Assembly (NCBI RefSeq): GCF_042649825.1
Contig: NZ_JBHSAB010000004.1
Location: 186,001 to 250,000 of the forward strand
Origin: Legionella_C dresdenensis
GTDB taxonomy: Bacteria > Pseudomonadota > Gammaproteobacteria > Legionellales > Legionellaceae
Length of the DNA stretch: 64,000 bases
Direction: 5' to 3'
The notes under the pieces were generated by a model. The model made no database searches, was not told the DNA's origin, and saw only the letters and a list, made by a program, of their open reading frames with translations. The position numbers and the translations under genes were made by a program. Of the stretch, positions 50,871 through 61,040 are shown one piece after another; the stretch's first letter is position 1; each line of letters opens with the position of its first letter.

Positions 50871-51530
50871 TTACAGTGAATTTGAATTACTTGCTCTACT
50901 TTCTTCAGCGCTATAGTCAAACAAATTAGTCGCCGCTTGACAACTTCCTGCCACTTGCAAGCTATCAGGTTTCCAAAACTGGAGAGTGCCGTATTGCGTA
51001 TAGCTATTTTTTGCGCGTACTAGAGCAGGAATAATAGTCAACAAAGAAATCGCATTGTAGAAATACCTAAGCCAAGTATCAGTACGGTGCTGACTTATCA
51101 GCTGCTGATCTGCGCTTTCCAATGCATCTTTAAAAGCAACAATTCGCTGATAAAATGTTCCGCCACCACTATTATCTAACGTATTTTTAAGTGTTTGAAA
51201 TAAATGACGTTTGTTAAGAGTAATATCTTTTTTACTCAAATATTGACTCGTTAACGCGAGTAATCGGCTATGCAAAGTAGGAATATAGCGTTTTATCTCT
51301 TCTGAATCTAACGGTGTCACCTCACGATTATCAACAAACCATCGATCACCATGGATTTTTACGTTGTTTCCCAAAAAGGTATAGGTCTTATTATTTTTAC
51401 CAATCGTAATATAACCATTTCGGGAGGAAATGGAATGACCACTAGACCAAGTATAATTAAAGAAACTTATAGTAGAACCGGTACTAACGGTAGTACCTCG
51501 CGATGCTTCAATATAGATATTGCCTGGCAT
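50871..51530 (-). CDS. Unknown protein, 219 aa, effector-like
   Basis: The ATG at 51530 has GGAG at good spacing. Residues 1-75 are beta-rich and Ser/Gly/Asn-rich with no signal peptide; residues 85-160 are helical; one hydrophobic helix lies around ~163-178 (YNAISLLTIIPALVRAK). The tail carries FWKPDS and a Ser/Asn/Glu end (SAEESRASNSNSL). A short Glu/Ser-rich C-terminus after a single hydrophobic hairpin occurs in some Legionella translocated proteins; this is only a resemblance. Confidence 0.65.
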   Translation of the reverse strand: MPGNIYIEASRGTTVSTGSTISFFNYTWSSGHSISSRNGYITIGKNNKTYTFLGNNVKIHGDRWFVDNREVTPLDSEEIKRYIPTLHSRLLALTSQYLSKKDITLNKRHLFQTLKNTLDNSGGGTFYQRIVAFKDALESADQQLISQHRTDTWLRYFYNAISLLTIIPALVRAKNSYTQYGTLQFWKPDSLQVAGSCQAATNLFDYSAEESRASNSNSL

Positions 51531-51655
51531 ATTTGCGCTCCAAATTACTTTATGATTTACAAGTTAGCCAATAATATACCATTATTATGCTTGTTTGCTA
51601 ATCTGTAGTATAGCTACTTTCTCATTGCCAGTTTGGGCTGGATATGCGGTAAAAC

Positions 51656-51677
51656 TCCTCGCGAAGGCGGGAATGAC
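51656..51677. repeat. Half-copy of the REP element
   Basis: CTCCTCGCGAAGGCGGGAATGAC-type fragment: one palindrome arm intact, the left arm degraded. It lies just downstream of pyk. Confidence 0.6.
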
Positions 51678-51704
51678 ATAATTTCTTAACTTGTTCGAGT
51701 CACA

Positions 51705-53126
51705 TTAAACCTTGATAATTTCCATACAATTAGTGCCCCCTGATTTACCTATTTCCTGACCATAGGAGAGCAGGACAAAGCTATTGGGTTGCAACAGATT
51801 AAACTGGGTTAAATGTGTCAGGATCTGCTGTTTAGCTTGGGTAGCCGTCATGCCATGGTAATTAAAAAACAAAGGGAAAACATTATTTACCAGACTGAGT
51901 TTATTAATGGTTCGCTCATCGGCAGTGATGGCGAAAATCGGAACATTGCTATGATGGCGCGACATCCACAGTGCGCTTGCCCCGGATTCTGTTAAAGCAA
52001 TAATCGCTTTAATCGGGAAATGGTTAGCGCTATACATGGCTGCCATGGCAATAGCCTGATCAGCCCGTCGGTAATGGCAGCTGTCTTCATCTCGGTAATA
52101 GGAAAAAGCCGCATGTTTTTCAGCGCTGAGGCAAATTTTATCAACCATGGTAATCACTTTGACTGGGTAGTTGCCTGACGCTGTTTCAGCAGAAAGCATT
52201 ACTGCATCACTGCCATCGAGAATGGCATTGGCAACATCAGAAACTTCCGCCCGAGTCGGTTGAGGCTGCTGGATCATCGATTCCATCATCTGGGTTGCAG
52301 TGATTACAATTTTATCCATCCGTCTGGCTTGCTCAATAATTCTCTTTTGAATAGCCGGCACTTCGGCTGCACCGATTTCAACTGCCAAATCACCGCGTGC
52401 AACCATTACACCATCGGCTGCATGGATAATTTCAGTCAGGTTATGGATTGCTTCAGTGCGTTCAATTTTAGCAATGACCGGAAGTTCAGGCGCACCGGCA
52501 CTGGCTAGCAGTCTACGCGCCTCGGCGATATCATCTGCATCTTTAACAAACGATAACGTTAAATAATCTGATGCCATACTGACTGCTTTGGCGAGATCGA
52601 TACGATCCTTGTCGGTCAACGCACCTGCCGCAAGTCCGCCACCCAGGCGATTTAAACCTTTTTTATTTTTTAACAAGCCGCCTTCAATGACTTTACAGAT
52701 GACTAAAGGCGGTTTCACCTCAGTGACCTTCAACTCAATCAAGCCATCATCGAGTAATAAGGTATCATCGGGATTAACTTCATAGCACAGAGTCTGATAA
52801 GCGACGCCAACAGCGTTTTCATCTCCTGGTGTCTGGCGGGAACAATCCAGAATGAATTGTCGGCCGTTAATCAGTGTGATTTGATCGTTTTTAAACGTAC
52901 CAATTCGCAATTTGGGGCCTTGCAAATCAGCCATAATTGCTAATGGATGATTTAATTCCCGAGCAATTTGACGGACAGCGGCAACTGTTGCCAAAATGCT
53001 GTCGTCAGCGTGGGAAAAATTAACCCGCAGCACATCAACGCCCGCAACCAGCATGGCGCGGAGCGTTTCAAGCGAACTGCAGGCAGGCCCTAATGTCGCT
53101 ATGATTTTAGTGCGGCGTAGTATCAT
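51705..53126 (-). CDS. pyk: Pyruvate kinase
   Basis: Last glycolytic step, PEP plus ADP to pyruvate plus ATP, 473 aa. Signatures: RTKIIATLGPACSS at the N-terminus, VLRVNFSHAD, MADLQGPKLRIG, the catalytic Lys in VIAKIERTEAI, and GVMVARGDLAVEIG. The start overlaps the end of pgk by 20 bases, so the two are coupled. It ends the tkt-gap-pgk-pyk cluster; fba, which follows in Legionella, is not here. Confidence 0.97.
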   Translation of the reverse strand: MILRRTKIIATLGPACSSLETLRAMLVAGVDVLRVNFSHADDSILATVAAVRQIARELNHPLAIMADLQGPKLRIGTFKNDQITLINGRQFILDCSRQTPGDENAVGVAYQTLCYEVNPDDTLLLDDGLIELKVTEVKPPLVICKVIEGGLLKNKKGLNRLGGGLAAGALTDKDRIDLAKAVSMASDYLTLSFVKDADDIAEARRLLASAGAPELPVIAKIERTEAIHNLTEIIHAADGVMVARGDLAVEIGAAEVPAIQKRIIEQARRMDKIVITATQMMESMIQQPQPTRAEVSDVANAILDGSDAVMLSAETASGNYPVKVITMVDKICLSAEKHAAFSYYRDEDSCHYRRADQAIAMAAMYSANHFPIKAIIALTESGASALWMSRHHSNVPIFAITADERTINKLSLVNNVFPLFFNYHGMTATQAKQQILTHLTQFNLLQPNSFVLLSYGQEIGKSGGTNCMEIIKV

Positions 53127-54297
53127 TTGCCCTTCTTTCCAAAATGGCTACGGCAGGTAGTGTTTTTCCTTCCAGGCATTCCAGAAATGCCCCGCCGCCG
53201 GTTGAAATATAAGAAATTTGCTGGGTTAGATTATACTGGTCAATAGCTGCCAGGGTATCGCCGCCGCCTGCAATGGAGAATGCGTCACTGTCAGCAATGG
53301 CAATTGCCAGACCCCGTGTGCCGTAGGCAAATTGAGGGAATTCAAATACTCCGACCGGGCCATTCCAGATAATGGTGTGCGCTTTATCGATAATATCGAC
53401 ATAACGACCAACAGTTTCAGGGCCAATATCCATAATCATGTCATCACTGGCTACATTGGCCAATGATTTATTAAACGCAGGGCAGCTTTCACTAAACGCT
53501 TTACCAACCACAACGTCTGAAGGCAGCGGCATACGACAACCATTTTGTTCAGCCAGCTTTAAAATAGCGCGCGCATCATCCAGCAAACCTTCTTCGTACA
53601 GCGAGACGCCAATCTCAAAACCCTGAGCTTTCAGGAAGGTATTAGCGATACCGCCGCCGGTAATTAAATAGTCAACCATGCCGACCATTTGTTTCAGCAA
53701 TGTGAGTTTTGTTGATACTTTTGAACCGCCAACAATGGCTACAATAGGCTTTTTAGGCTCTTTCAGTACCTGTTGCAGCGCTTCGAGTTCGTTCACCAGT
53801 AACGGGCCTGCTGCTGCAATGGGAGCGTATTCCGCAACACCGCAGGTTGAGGCTTGTTCACGATGGGCTGTGCCGAATGCGTCCATGACAAAGATGTCGC
53901 ACAAATTGGCAAGCTGCTGCGCGAGCTGCTTATTATTGCTCTTTTCGCCAACATTAAACCGGACATTTTCACAAACAATCAGCTCGCCGGGTTTAGCGTC
54001 AACGCCATTAAGGTATTGGCTGGCAAAATGTACCGGGTAGTTCAGGTTTTTTGCCAGATAATCGGCAACCGGCTGCATGGAAAAACGCTTTTCAAAACGC
54101 CCCTCTTCCGGTCTTCCCAAATGGGAGAGGACAATCACTGCTGCGCCGGCATCAAGCGCCTGTTTTATAGTCGGCAACGCGGCTTGTAAACGTTGATCAC
54201 TTGTAATCAGGCCATCTTTAACAGGTACGTTTAAATCTTCCCGGATTAATACTCGCTTACCACGTAAATCCAGATCGCTCATTCGGATTAAGTTCAT
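53107..54297 (-). CDS. pgk: Phosphoglycerate kinase
   Basis: Transfers phosphate from 1,3-bisphosphoglycerate to ADP, 396 aa. Signatures: RVLIREDLNVPVKDG, VIVLSHLGRPEE, VAIVGGSKVSTKL, and the nucleotide-binding AIAGGGDTLAAI near the C-terminus. AAGGATGTAATC precedes the ATG at 54297. It lies 10 bases from gap and overlaps pyk. Confidence 0.98.
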   Translation of the reverse strand: MNLIRMSDLDLRGKRVLIREDLNVPVKDGLITSDQRLQAALPTIKQALDAGAAVIVLSHLGRPEEGRFEKRFSMQPVADYLAKNLNYPVHFASQYLNGVDAKPGELIVCENVRFNVGEKSNNKQLAQQLANLCDIFVMDAFGTAHREQASTCGVAEYAPIAAAGPLLVNELEALQQVLKEPKKPIVAIVGGSKVSTKLTLLKQMVGMVDYLITGGGIANTFLKAQGFEIGVSLYEEGLLDDARAILKLAEQNGCRMPLPSDVVVGKAFSESCPAFNKSLANVASDDMIMDIGPETVGRYVDIIDKAHTIIWNGPVGVFEFPQFAYGTRGLAIAIADSDAFSIAGGGDTLAAIDQYNLTQQISYISTGGGAFLECLEGKTLPAVAILERRANDTTPH

Positions 54298-54307
54298 GAT
54301 TACATCC

Positions 54308-55300
54308 TTAACGGGTCATCATACAGGCTGCAGTATCCAGCATTCGGTTAGAGAAGCCCCACTCATTATCATACCAGGCTACCACTTTAACCAGTTTACC
54401 AAGCACCTTGGTTTGGGTGGTATCAAACACGGCTGAAGCAGGGTAATGGTTAAAATCGCAGGATACCAAAGGGGTGTCATTGATGTGCAGAATATTGTTT
54501 TTTGCCTGCCGCATAATGTCATTCACTTCGGCAACCGAGGTTTCGCGTTTAGCATTAAAGGTTAAATCAACGACAGAGACATTTAATGTCGGTACGCGCA
54601 TTGCAAAACCATCCAGTTTGCCAGCCAGTTCCGGCAGAACCAGTCCAACCGCGGAAGCGGCGCCGGTTTTGGTCGGGATGATTGACTGAGTTGCAGAGCG
54701 GGCGCGGCGCAAATCACTGTGGCTGCCGTCAAGCAACATTTGATCTTTTGTGTAGGCATGGACAGTATTGACCAGACCATGTTCGATGCCAATCGCTTCA
54801 TGAAGCGGTTTGACCACGGGCGCAAGGCAATTTGTTGTGCATGAGGCATTTGATACAATGATATCAGACGCTTTCAGCGTCTCATGGTTAACACCAAAAA
54901 CAATCGTTGCATCGGCATTTTTACCAGGGGCTGAAATCAGAACTTTTTTAGCGCCGGCAGTGATATGCTGCATGGCTTTTTCGCGCTCGGTAAAGTAGCC
55001 AGTGCATTCAAAAACGATGTCAACATTCAATTCTTTCCACGGTAAGGCTTCGGGATTGCGCTCTGCAATGACTTCAATCGCATGGCCATTAATAATTAAT
55101 TTATTGCCTTCCGTTTGTACATCGGCATTAAAACGGCCATGAGTTGAATCATAGCGGGTCAGGTGTGCGGTGGTTTCGATGCCTGAAAGGTCATTGATTG
55201 CGACAATATCAAACTCTTTTTCACGGCCATATTCATAAATAGCGCGCAGGATACAACGGCCTATGCGGCCATAACCGTTTATTGCGACTCGAAGGGTCAT
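54308..55300 (-). CDS. gap: Glyceraldehyde-3-phosphate dehydrogenase
   Basis: 330 aa, NAD-dependent. Rossmann motif INGYGRIGRCILRA; AINDLS carries the Asp selecting NAD; active site SNASCTTNCLAPVVK with the catalytic Cys (~153); GAASAVGLVLPEL; C-terminal VAWYDNEWGFSNRM. TGGAGAAGTAAT precedes the ATG. It lies between tkt and pgk, the usual carbon-metabolism cluster. Confidence 0.97.
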   Translation of the reverse strand: MTLRVAINGYGRIGRCILRAIYEYGREKEFDIVAINDLSGIETTAHLTRYDSTHGRFNADVQTEGNKLIINGHAIEVIAERNPEALPWKELNVDIVFECTGYFTEREKAMQHITAGAKKVLISAPGKNADATIVFGVNHETLKASDIIVSNASCTTNCLAPVVKPLHEAIGIEHGLVNTVHAYTKDQMLLDGSHSDLRRARSATQSIIPTKTGAASAVGLVLPELAGKLDGFAMRVPTLNVSVVDLTFNAKRETSVAEVNDIMRQAKNNILHINDTPLVSCDFNHYPASAVFDTTQTKVLGKLVKVVAWYDNEWGFSNRMLDTAACMMTR

Positions 55301-55344
55301 ATTACTTCTCCAAATATTTATTATATTGCCTATAGAGGCTAATT

Positions 55345-57333
55345 TTAAAGTGTATTGAAAGCGTTTAAAATAGCGTCAACCGTGATGCCCAAATCTTCAT
55401 AGGCCTGAGACGCAGGCGCTGATACGCCAAAGCGCTCCAGGCCAATTACCGCGCCATCCAGGCCGGTAAAGCGATACCAGTAACCGCTGGCTGCGGCTTC
55501 AATAGCGATTCGTTTGCGCACCTGATCAGGCAGGACTTGCTCGCGGTAAGCGCTATCCTGAGCAAGGAAACGTTCACAGCAGGGCATGGAAACAACCCGG
55601 ATTTGCTTCCCGGCGGCAGTTAATTTTTCTGCAGCTGTGAGCGCTAACTGAACCTCGGAACCAGTCGCTAACAGAATTGCATCAGGCGTGCCCTGGCAGT
55701 CGCGGATAATATATCCGCCTTTGTTAATCAGACTGACGCTGGTGTCATTATGCGGCAGGGCAGGCAGATTCTGGCGTGATAATAACATACAGGATGGGCC
55801 CCGTTGTTCAATAGCCTGTTGCCAGGCAACCGCAGTCTCAACCAGATCAGCCGGTCGCCAGACGTGCGTGCCTGGTGTCAGGCGCAGCATGGCGGCATGC
55901 TCAACCGGCTGATGAGTCGGGCCATCTTCGCCAAGCCCGATTGAATCATGAGTCAGTACATAAATAACGCGTTGCCGCATCAGCGCGCTTAGGCGGATAG
56001 CATTGCGGGCATAGTCGCTGAATACCAGGAATGTGCCGCCATAGGGAATAAAACCGCCATGCAAGGCCAGGCCGTTCATGATCGCCGCCATGGCGAATTC
56101 GCGGACGCCGTAAAAAAGGTAGTTACCGCTGAAATCATCCGCTGTAATGGCTTTACTGCCTGACCAGTCGGTATTGTTTGAGCCGGTCAAATCCGCTGAG
56201 CCGCCTAACAGTTCAGGCAGGACTTTGGCAAAGCGTTCCAGACAGTATTGAGAGCTTTTGCGGGTTGCCAGGGCTTTGGTTTGCGTGCGGCAGTGATCGA
56301 TAAACTCAGCGCTGACAGTATCCCAGCTATCCGGTAAATCGCCATTAATTCGTCTTAAAAATTCTTCATATTGTGCGGGATGTTTTTGCTGATATTGTTC
56401 GCATAAATCCAGCCATTGGTTTTCGTTATGCCGGCCTTGTTCGTTATGGTCCCAGGCGGCATAGATAGTATCAGGAACAAAAAAAGGTTCTTCATGCGGC
56501 CAATTTAATTGTTTGCGTACATAATTGACGCCTTCTGCGCCTAAAGGCGCTCCGTGCGATTTTTCACTGCCGGCAACGGATGAACAATAGCCAATGATCG
56601 TTTTGCAGATAATCAGGCTAGGCTTGGCTGTTTCGGCTTGCGCCTGCTCGATTGCAGCAGCAATGGCGGCCGAATCATGGCCGTCAATAGGACCAATAAC
56701 ATGCCAATTATAAGCTTTAAAACGGGCGGATGTGTCATCATTAAACCAGCCGCCCACTTTACCATCAATTGAAATGCCGTTATCATCATAAAAAGCAATG
56801 AGTTTACCCAAGCCTAATGTGCCTGCTAATGAGCACGCCTCATGTGAGATTCCTTCCATCAGGCAGCCGTCGCCGACAAAGGCGTAAGTAAAATGATCGA
56901 TGATGTTTAAGTCGGTGTGATTAAATTGTTGTGCTAACAACTTTTCAGCGATAGCCATCCCGACCGCGTTTGCAAGGCCCTGGCCAAGCGGACCAGTGGT
57001 GGTTTCAACACCAGGAGTTTCATCATACTCAGGATGACCAGGCGTTTTTGAATGCAGTTGACGGAAATTTTTAAGGTCATTAACAGAGAGCTTGTAACCG
57101 GTTAAATGCAGAAGAGAATACAACAGCATGGAGCCGTGACCATTAGACAGCACAAAGCGATCACGATTGAACCAAAAGGGATTGCCAGGATTATGTTTCA
57201 TGAATTTCTGCCATAGCACAGCGGCAATGTCTGCCATGCCTAATGGCATTCCGGGATGACCGGATTGGGCTTTTTCTACGGCGTCTATACTCAGGACCCG
57301 GATAGCATTAGCTAAATCTTTAGAAAAATTCAT
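55345..57333 (-). CDS. tkt: Transketolase
   Basis: Thiamine-diphosphate enzyme of the pentose phosphate pathway, 662 aa from the ATG at 57333. Signatures: KAQSGHPGMPLGMADI at the N-terminus, the TPP motif VGDGCLMEGISHE (~155), DDNGISIDG, and THDSIGLGEDGPTHQPVEH. The upstream ATT/GTG-type extension to 57354 is not family-like. It is first in the cluster with gap, pgk and pyk and divergent from the 475-aa gene. Confidence 0.97.
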   Translation of the reverse strand: MNFSKDLANAIRVLSIDAVEKAQSGHPGMPLGMADIAAVLWQKFMKHNPGNPFWFNRDRFVLSNGHGSMLLYSLLHLTGYKLSVNDLKNFRQLHSKTPGHPEYDETPGVETTTGPLGQGLANAVGMAIAEKLLAQQFNHTDLNIIDHFTYAFVGDGCLMEGISHEACSLAGTLGLGKLIAFYDDNGISIDGKVGGWFNDDTSARFKAYNWHVIGPIDGHDSAAIAAAIEQAQAETAKPSLIICKTIIGYCSSVAGSEKSHGAPLGAEGVNYVRKQLNWPHEEPFFVPDTIYAAWDHNEQGRHNENQWLDLCEQYQQKHPAQYEEFLRRINGDLPDSWDTVSAEFIDHCRTQTKALATRKSSQYCLERFAKVLPELLGGSADLTGSNNTDWSGSKAITADDFSGNYLFYGVREFAMAAIMNGLALHGGFIPYGGTFLVFSDYARNAIRLSALMRQRVIYVLTHDSIGLGEDGPTHQPVEHAAMLRLTPGTHVWRPADLVETAVAWQQAIEQRGPSCMLLSRQNLPALPHNDTSVSLINKGGYIIRDCQGTPDAILLATGSEVQLALTAAEKLTAAGKQIRVVSMPCCERFLAQDSAYREQVLPDQVRKRIAIEAAASGYWYRFTGLDGAVIGLERFGVSAPASQAYEDLGITVDAILNAFNTL

Positions 57334-57451
57334 GTCTTCTCTTCTTACAATCACAAAGGCGCTATTGTCGCTCAGATAGGGCGATTCAGCAAGTTAGCTG
57401 TTTATAGTGATTTAATTATCGGCATTATTGGGAAAATATGTGTGGTGTTGT

Positions 57452-57457
57452 TTGACA
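57452..57457 (+). promoter_or_regulatory. Candidate -35 box upstream of the 475-aa gene
   Basis: A perfect TTGACA about 60 bases before the start. No well-spaced -10 is clear in the T-rich sequence after it (TAAATT lies at 14 bases), so the promoter call is tentative. Confidence 0.3.
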
Positions 57458-57515
57458 TTTTACTTTTTGTTTAAATTTTGTTATTTTTTCTTTTTAATAT
57501 TCAGGAGGAGGGCTT

Positions 57516-58943
57516 ATGACCGCGTTGAGACAACAGTTAGAACAAGTTGTAACCCTGGATTTGGTGAAAGGATTCTGGGAAAAACCCAACAAAAAATTTG
57601 TGGATCTCGTTCAAGAGCATTGTAAAAACGAGGAGCAGCAGATCGTTTTGAATCGTACTATAGCCGTTCAGCTGCCCTTGTTATTAATGCAATATAGCGT
57701 CATTAAAAAACAGCTCAATGAAAACTATAAATTAACGGAAGCTCTTGCTAAAGATCAATTTATAAGCCAGCTGACTTCGGCGTTAATGATGGCTGAACTA
57801 TTGGAATATATCTATTCCTACTGCGTGAACGTTGAATGTGAAGCGGATACTATGCGGCAAGATCAGGAGATTTTTTGGCGTTTGCTGCAACAACACGAAA
57901 TTAAATATCAACAACTGTATCGTGCTAAATTTGAAGGCCGCAGCACCCAAAGCAGTTTGCTCTTTAATGGCATATTTTCCAAATATGTCGGTGAAACAAC
58001 GGGAGATACAAACTGGTTACGGCTAATCGGGTTACGGTTTAAACGCATACTTAATGCCATTGTTCCTTTGGTAATGGAAGCCGAGCGTTATCGCGCTATT
58101 GTTAAGGCGCTTGATAGAGTGACTAATCCGGTTATTGCCTATATTGGCTGGGTCTTTTTTGCGCCAAGGCTTGCCAATAGCCTTTTTCTCCTGGGCAAGC
58201 ATACCATACCTGGAACCTGGATGAGCGAGACCGAGAAGAAATTAGGTGTCGGAACCCGTTTGCAGATACAAATGCAATTTCGCTGGTTTGAATTGGGCAA
58301 TGATAGCGTCTGGTTTATTGCCGGCGTATTGAATTGCTTTGTCTGGCTGGGGCCGCACGTTTATATTGGTGTGTTGATCAATGCAGTTTTGTATGGCTAC
58401 GACATGCTATTAGCCAGCATTCGAGCAGGCATTGAATATATGCGTCTTCAGAAAATGCTTACGCAATATAGAGAAATTGTTGTCGATATAAAGCGTCTGT
58501 TAAAAGAGGCGCCTGATGAAGAAACAAAAAAGAAATTAAAAGCTGAAAAGGCTGAAGTGAAACAGTTTATGGCTCTTCTCGAAGAACGCGAATATCATGA
58601 ATTAAAAAAAATGATGGTTGGCGTGGTCAATACCTCCGTGTTATTGGTTGCCATTATCTTATGCCTGCCTTCAGTGGCAGTTTCTCCCTGGATTGGATTG
58701 GTCGGTGCAATACTATTGCTAACCAGCACGATCACAGCTTGTATTATTTCAAAAGCGCTTAACCGAAAAAACAAGGCTTATGAGCTTTGCGATGAGCTGA
58801 AAAAAGACATCGAGGTACCAGATTTTGCGCCGATAGCAGTAGCTCTGTCGCCAAAACTATCGCCTTTGCGATTGTCGCTACCAGCGCTTCCGGAAGAGCC
58901 CCCATATGATACAGAGGGCATTAGAAATTCTCCGCGCCGCTAA
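57516..58943 (+). CDS. Unknown membrane/coiled-coil protein, 475 aa (paralogue of 25927 gene)
   Basis: A very strong ribosome binding site (AGGAGGAGGGC) precedes the ATG. Residues 1-195 are soluble and helical. Hydrophobic blocks lie at ~204-226, ~262-300 and ~368-412, with a coiled-coil stretch at ~305-365 (Lys/Glu-rich). The tail is Pro/Ser-rich. Residues ~204-277 (NPVIAYIGWVFFAPRL, LLGKHTIPGTW, GNDSVWF, NCFVW) match the 674-aa protein at 25927. Both have a membrane block, then coiled coil, then membrane block. The function is unknown; effector-like architecture. Confidence 0.8.
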   Translation: MTALRQQLEQVVTLDLVKGFWEKPNKKFVDLVQEHCKNEEQQIVLNRTIAVQLPLLLMQYSVIKKQLNENYKLTEALAKDQFISQLTSALMMAELLEYIYSYCVNVECEADTMRQDQEIFWRLLQQHEIKYQQLYRAKFEGRSTQSSLLFNGIFSKYVGETTGDTNWLRLIGLRFKRILNAIVPLVMEAERYRAIVKALDRVTNPVIAYIGWVFFAPRLANSLFLLGKHTIPGTWMSETEKKLGVGTRLQIQMQFRWFELGNDSVWFIAGVLNCFVWLGPHVYIGVLINAVLYGYDMLLASIRAGIEYMRLQKMLTQYREIVVDIKRLLKEAPDEETKKKLKAEKAEVKQFMALLEEREYHELKKMMVGVVNTSVLLVAIILCLPSVAVSPWIGLVGAILLLTSTITACIISKALNRKNKAYELCDELKKDIEVPDFAPIAVALSPKLSPLRLSLPALPEEPPYDTEGIRNSPRR

Positions 58944-59013
58944 TAACTGTAATTGAGGGCACATCCTATTCAATGCTATGCTTTATTTATTGCCGTAAAT
59001 TTAAAGGATAGCT

Positions 59014-61026
59014 ATGTTAACCAATCAATTACCCCAATTTTCAATTAATCATCTCGATCTGGATACTTATCCGAAACGCCTTGAGCAATTGTTGCAGAGC
59101 AATCTGGCTACAATAGATAAGCTGACCTCGCAACAATCATTTAACTGGGATAATTTAATGCAGCCGCTTGAGGGAATGGATGATAAGCTCGAGCGTTTTT
59201 TATCTCCCATGACCCACTTGCATGCAGTGGTCAATTCGCCGGAGCTGCGTGCCTGTTATCAGGCTTGCCTGCCTCATCTTTCCGCCTATGATGCTGCGGT
59301 TGGTCAGAATCTGGCACTATATCAGGCGATAAAATCATTAGACCAAAGCCTGTTAAACGCGACACAGCGAAAAATTGTTGATGACAGCCTGCAGAACTTT
59401 GAGCTTTCTGGCGTTGCTTTGCCCGAGGATAAAAAGCAGCGCTTTGAAGCGATTAGTACACGCCTGTCGGAGTTATCCAATCAATTTGAAAACAACCTGC
59501 TTGATGCCGGCCAGGCCTTTAGTCTGCATATTACAGATGAAAAACGATTGGCTGGTTTGCCAGAACACGCGATAAACACCGCCCGAGAATTGGCAGAAGA
59601 AAAGAAACTGGATGGCTGGGTATTAAATCTTGAATTTCCCTGTTACATCGCAGTAGTGACCTATGCAGAGGATCGCAGTTTGCGAGAGACGTTCCACTAC
59701 GCCTATTCTACTCGAGCATCCGATCAAGGCCCGAATGCCGGCGAGTTTGATAATTCTGCGATTATTGATGAAATACTGGCTCTGCGTGATGAAAAGGCGA
59801 AATTGCTGGATTTCTCAAACTATGCAGAATTATCGCTCGCCCGAAAAATGGCCGAATCAACCGCTCAGGTAACCGGTTTTCTGACCGACTTGGCTGAGCG
59901 TGCCCACAAACAGGCAGAGCAGGAAATGGCAGAGCTGCGCAAATTTGCCAGCAGCGAATATGGTATAACCGAACTTAAACCATGGGATCTCGCTTATTTT
60001 TCAGAAAAAATGCAGCAAAAATACTATGCTATTTCTCAGGAAGATTTACGCCCCTATTTTCCATTAAATAAAGTAATGACAGGGCTGTTTACGATCATTC
60101 ATCGTTTGTATGGCATCAAACTGGAACAAGTCGACCAGATTGATACATGGCATCCTGATGTGAGTGTCTATCGCCTGGTTGATGAAGATAACCAGCTGCG
60201 CGGCTACGTGTATGTCGATTTATTTGCCCGCCAGAATAAACGAGGCGGCGCCTGGATGGACTCCTGCCAGAGCAGACTCAAACTGCCCGATGGCAACGTA
60301 CAATTACCAATAGCGACATTAACCTGCAATTTTGCCAAACCGGCAGCCAATAAAATGGCAACTCTGTCGCATGACGAAGTGTTAACCCTGTTCCATGAAT
60401 TCGGCCACTGCCTGCATCATTTACTGACCCGGGTAGATTATATTGATGCCTCCGGGATCAATGGCGTCGAGTGGGACGCGGTTGAGCTGCCAAGCCAGAT
60501 TTTTGAAAACTGGTGCTGGGAAAAAAGCGCGCTTGATCTGCTGACACAACACGTCGATACTGGCGAACCTTTGCCAGAGGAAATGTATCAGAAGCTGATT
60601 GCCGCTAAAAATTTCCAATCGGCCATGACTATGATGCGACAGTTGGAGTTCTCCCTGTTTGATTTCCGCATCCACCAGGAGTTCACCAACCGCCCAGGTT
60701 TCATGGCAGATATACTGGAAGAAGTGCGCAAACAGACCACAGTAGTACCCATCGCCCCCTACAACCGCTTCGCCCACAGCTTCTCCCACATCTTTGCCGG
60801 CGGCTACGCGGCAGGGTATTACAGTTATAAATGGGCCGAAGTACTATCAAGCGACGCATTCTCCCGCTTCGAAGATGAAGGCGTACTGAATCCCGAAACC
60901 GGCCGTGCATTCTTACACAGCATCCTGGAAGTAGGCAGCTCCAAAGAAGCAGCCGAAGCCTTCATAAACTTCCGAGGGCGCCCGGCAACCGTAGACGCGC
61001 TCCTGCGCCACAACGGAATAAACTAA
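59014..61026 (+). CDS. prlC: Oligopeptidase A
   Basis: Zinc metallopeptidase of the M3 family, 670 aa, degrading cytosolic peptides and cleaved signal peptides. The zinc site is VLTLFHEFGHCLHHLLT (HEFGH, ~residue 457), with the third ligand Glu in VEWDAVELPSQIFENW. The C-terminal FAGGYAAGYYSYKWAEVLSSD is diagnostic of the family. AAAGGATAGCT precedes the ATG. It is followed by a terminator hairpin and ssrA. Confidence 0.97.
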   Translation: MLTNQLPQFSINHLDLDTYPKRLEQLLQSNLATIDKLTSQQSFNWDNLMQPLEGMDDKLERFLSPMTHLHAVVNSPELRACYQACLPHLSAYDAAVGQNLALYQAIKSLDQSLLNATQRKIVDDSLQNFELSGVALPEDKKQRFEAISTRLSELSNQFENNLLDAGQAFSLHITDEKRLAGLPEHAINTARELAEEKKLDGWVLNLEFPCYIAVVTYAEDRSLRETFHYAYSTRASDQGPNAGEFDNSAIIDEILALRDEKAKLLDFSNYAELSLARKMAESTAQVTGFLTDLAERAHKQAEQEMAELRKFASSEYGITELKPWDLAYFSEKMQQKYYAISQEDLRPYFPLNKVMTGLFTIIHRLYGIKLEQVDQIDTWHPDVSVYRLVDEDNQLRGYVYVDLFARQNKRGGAWMDSCQSRLKLPDGNVQLPIATLTCNFAKPAANKMATLSHDEVLTLFHEFGHCLHHLLTRVDYIDASGINGVEWDAVELPSQIFENWCWEKSALDLLTQHVDTGEPLPEEMYQKLIAAKNFQSAMTMMRQLEFSLFDFRIHQEFTNRPGFMADILEEVRKQTTVVPIAPYNRFAHSFSHIFAGGYAAGYYSYKWAEVLSSDAFSRFEDEGVLNPETGRAFLHSILEVGSSKEAAEAFINFRGRPATVDALLRHNGIN

Positions 61027-61040
61027 CCGTCCAACAATCT

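Noticed and set aside
54583..54998. Frames antisense or alternate to gap
   Set aside because: Shadows of the well-conserved gap reading frame.
51705..57333. Complete Calvin-cycle-type cluster
   Set aside because: tkt, gap, pgk and pyk are ordinary glycolysis/pentose phosphate genes; no RuBisCO or phosphoribulokinase is present.
57452..57515. PmrA-like regulator box (cTTAA-type direct repeat) upstream of the 475-aa gene
   Set aside because: Only one partial half-site (CTTTTTAATATTC) could be found; no second half at proper spacing.
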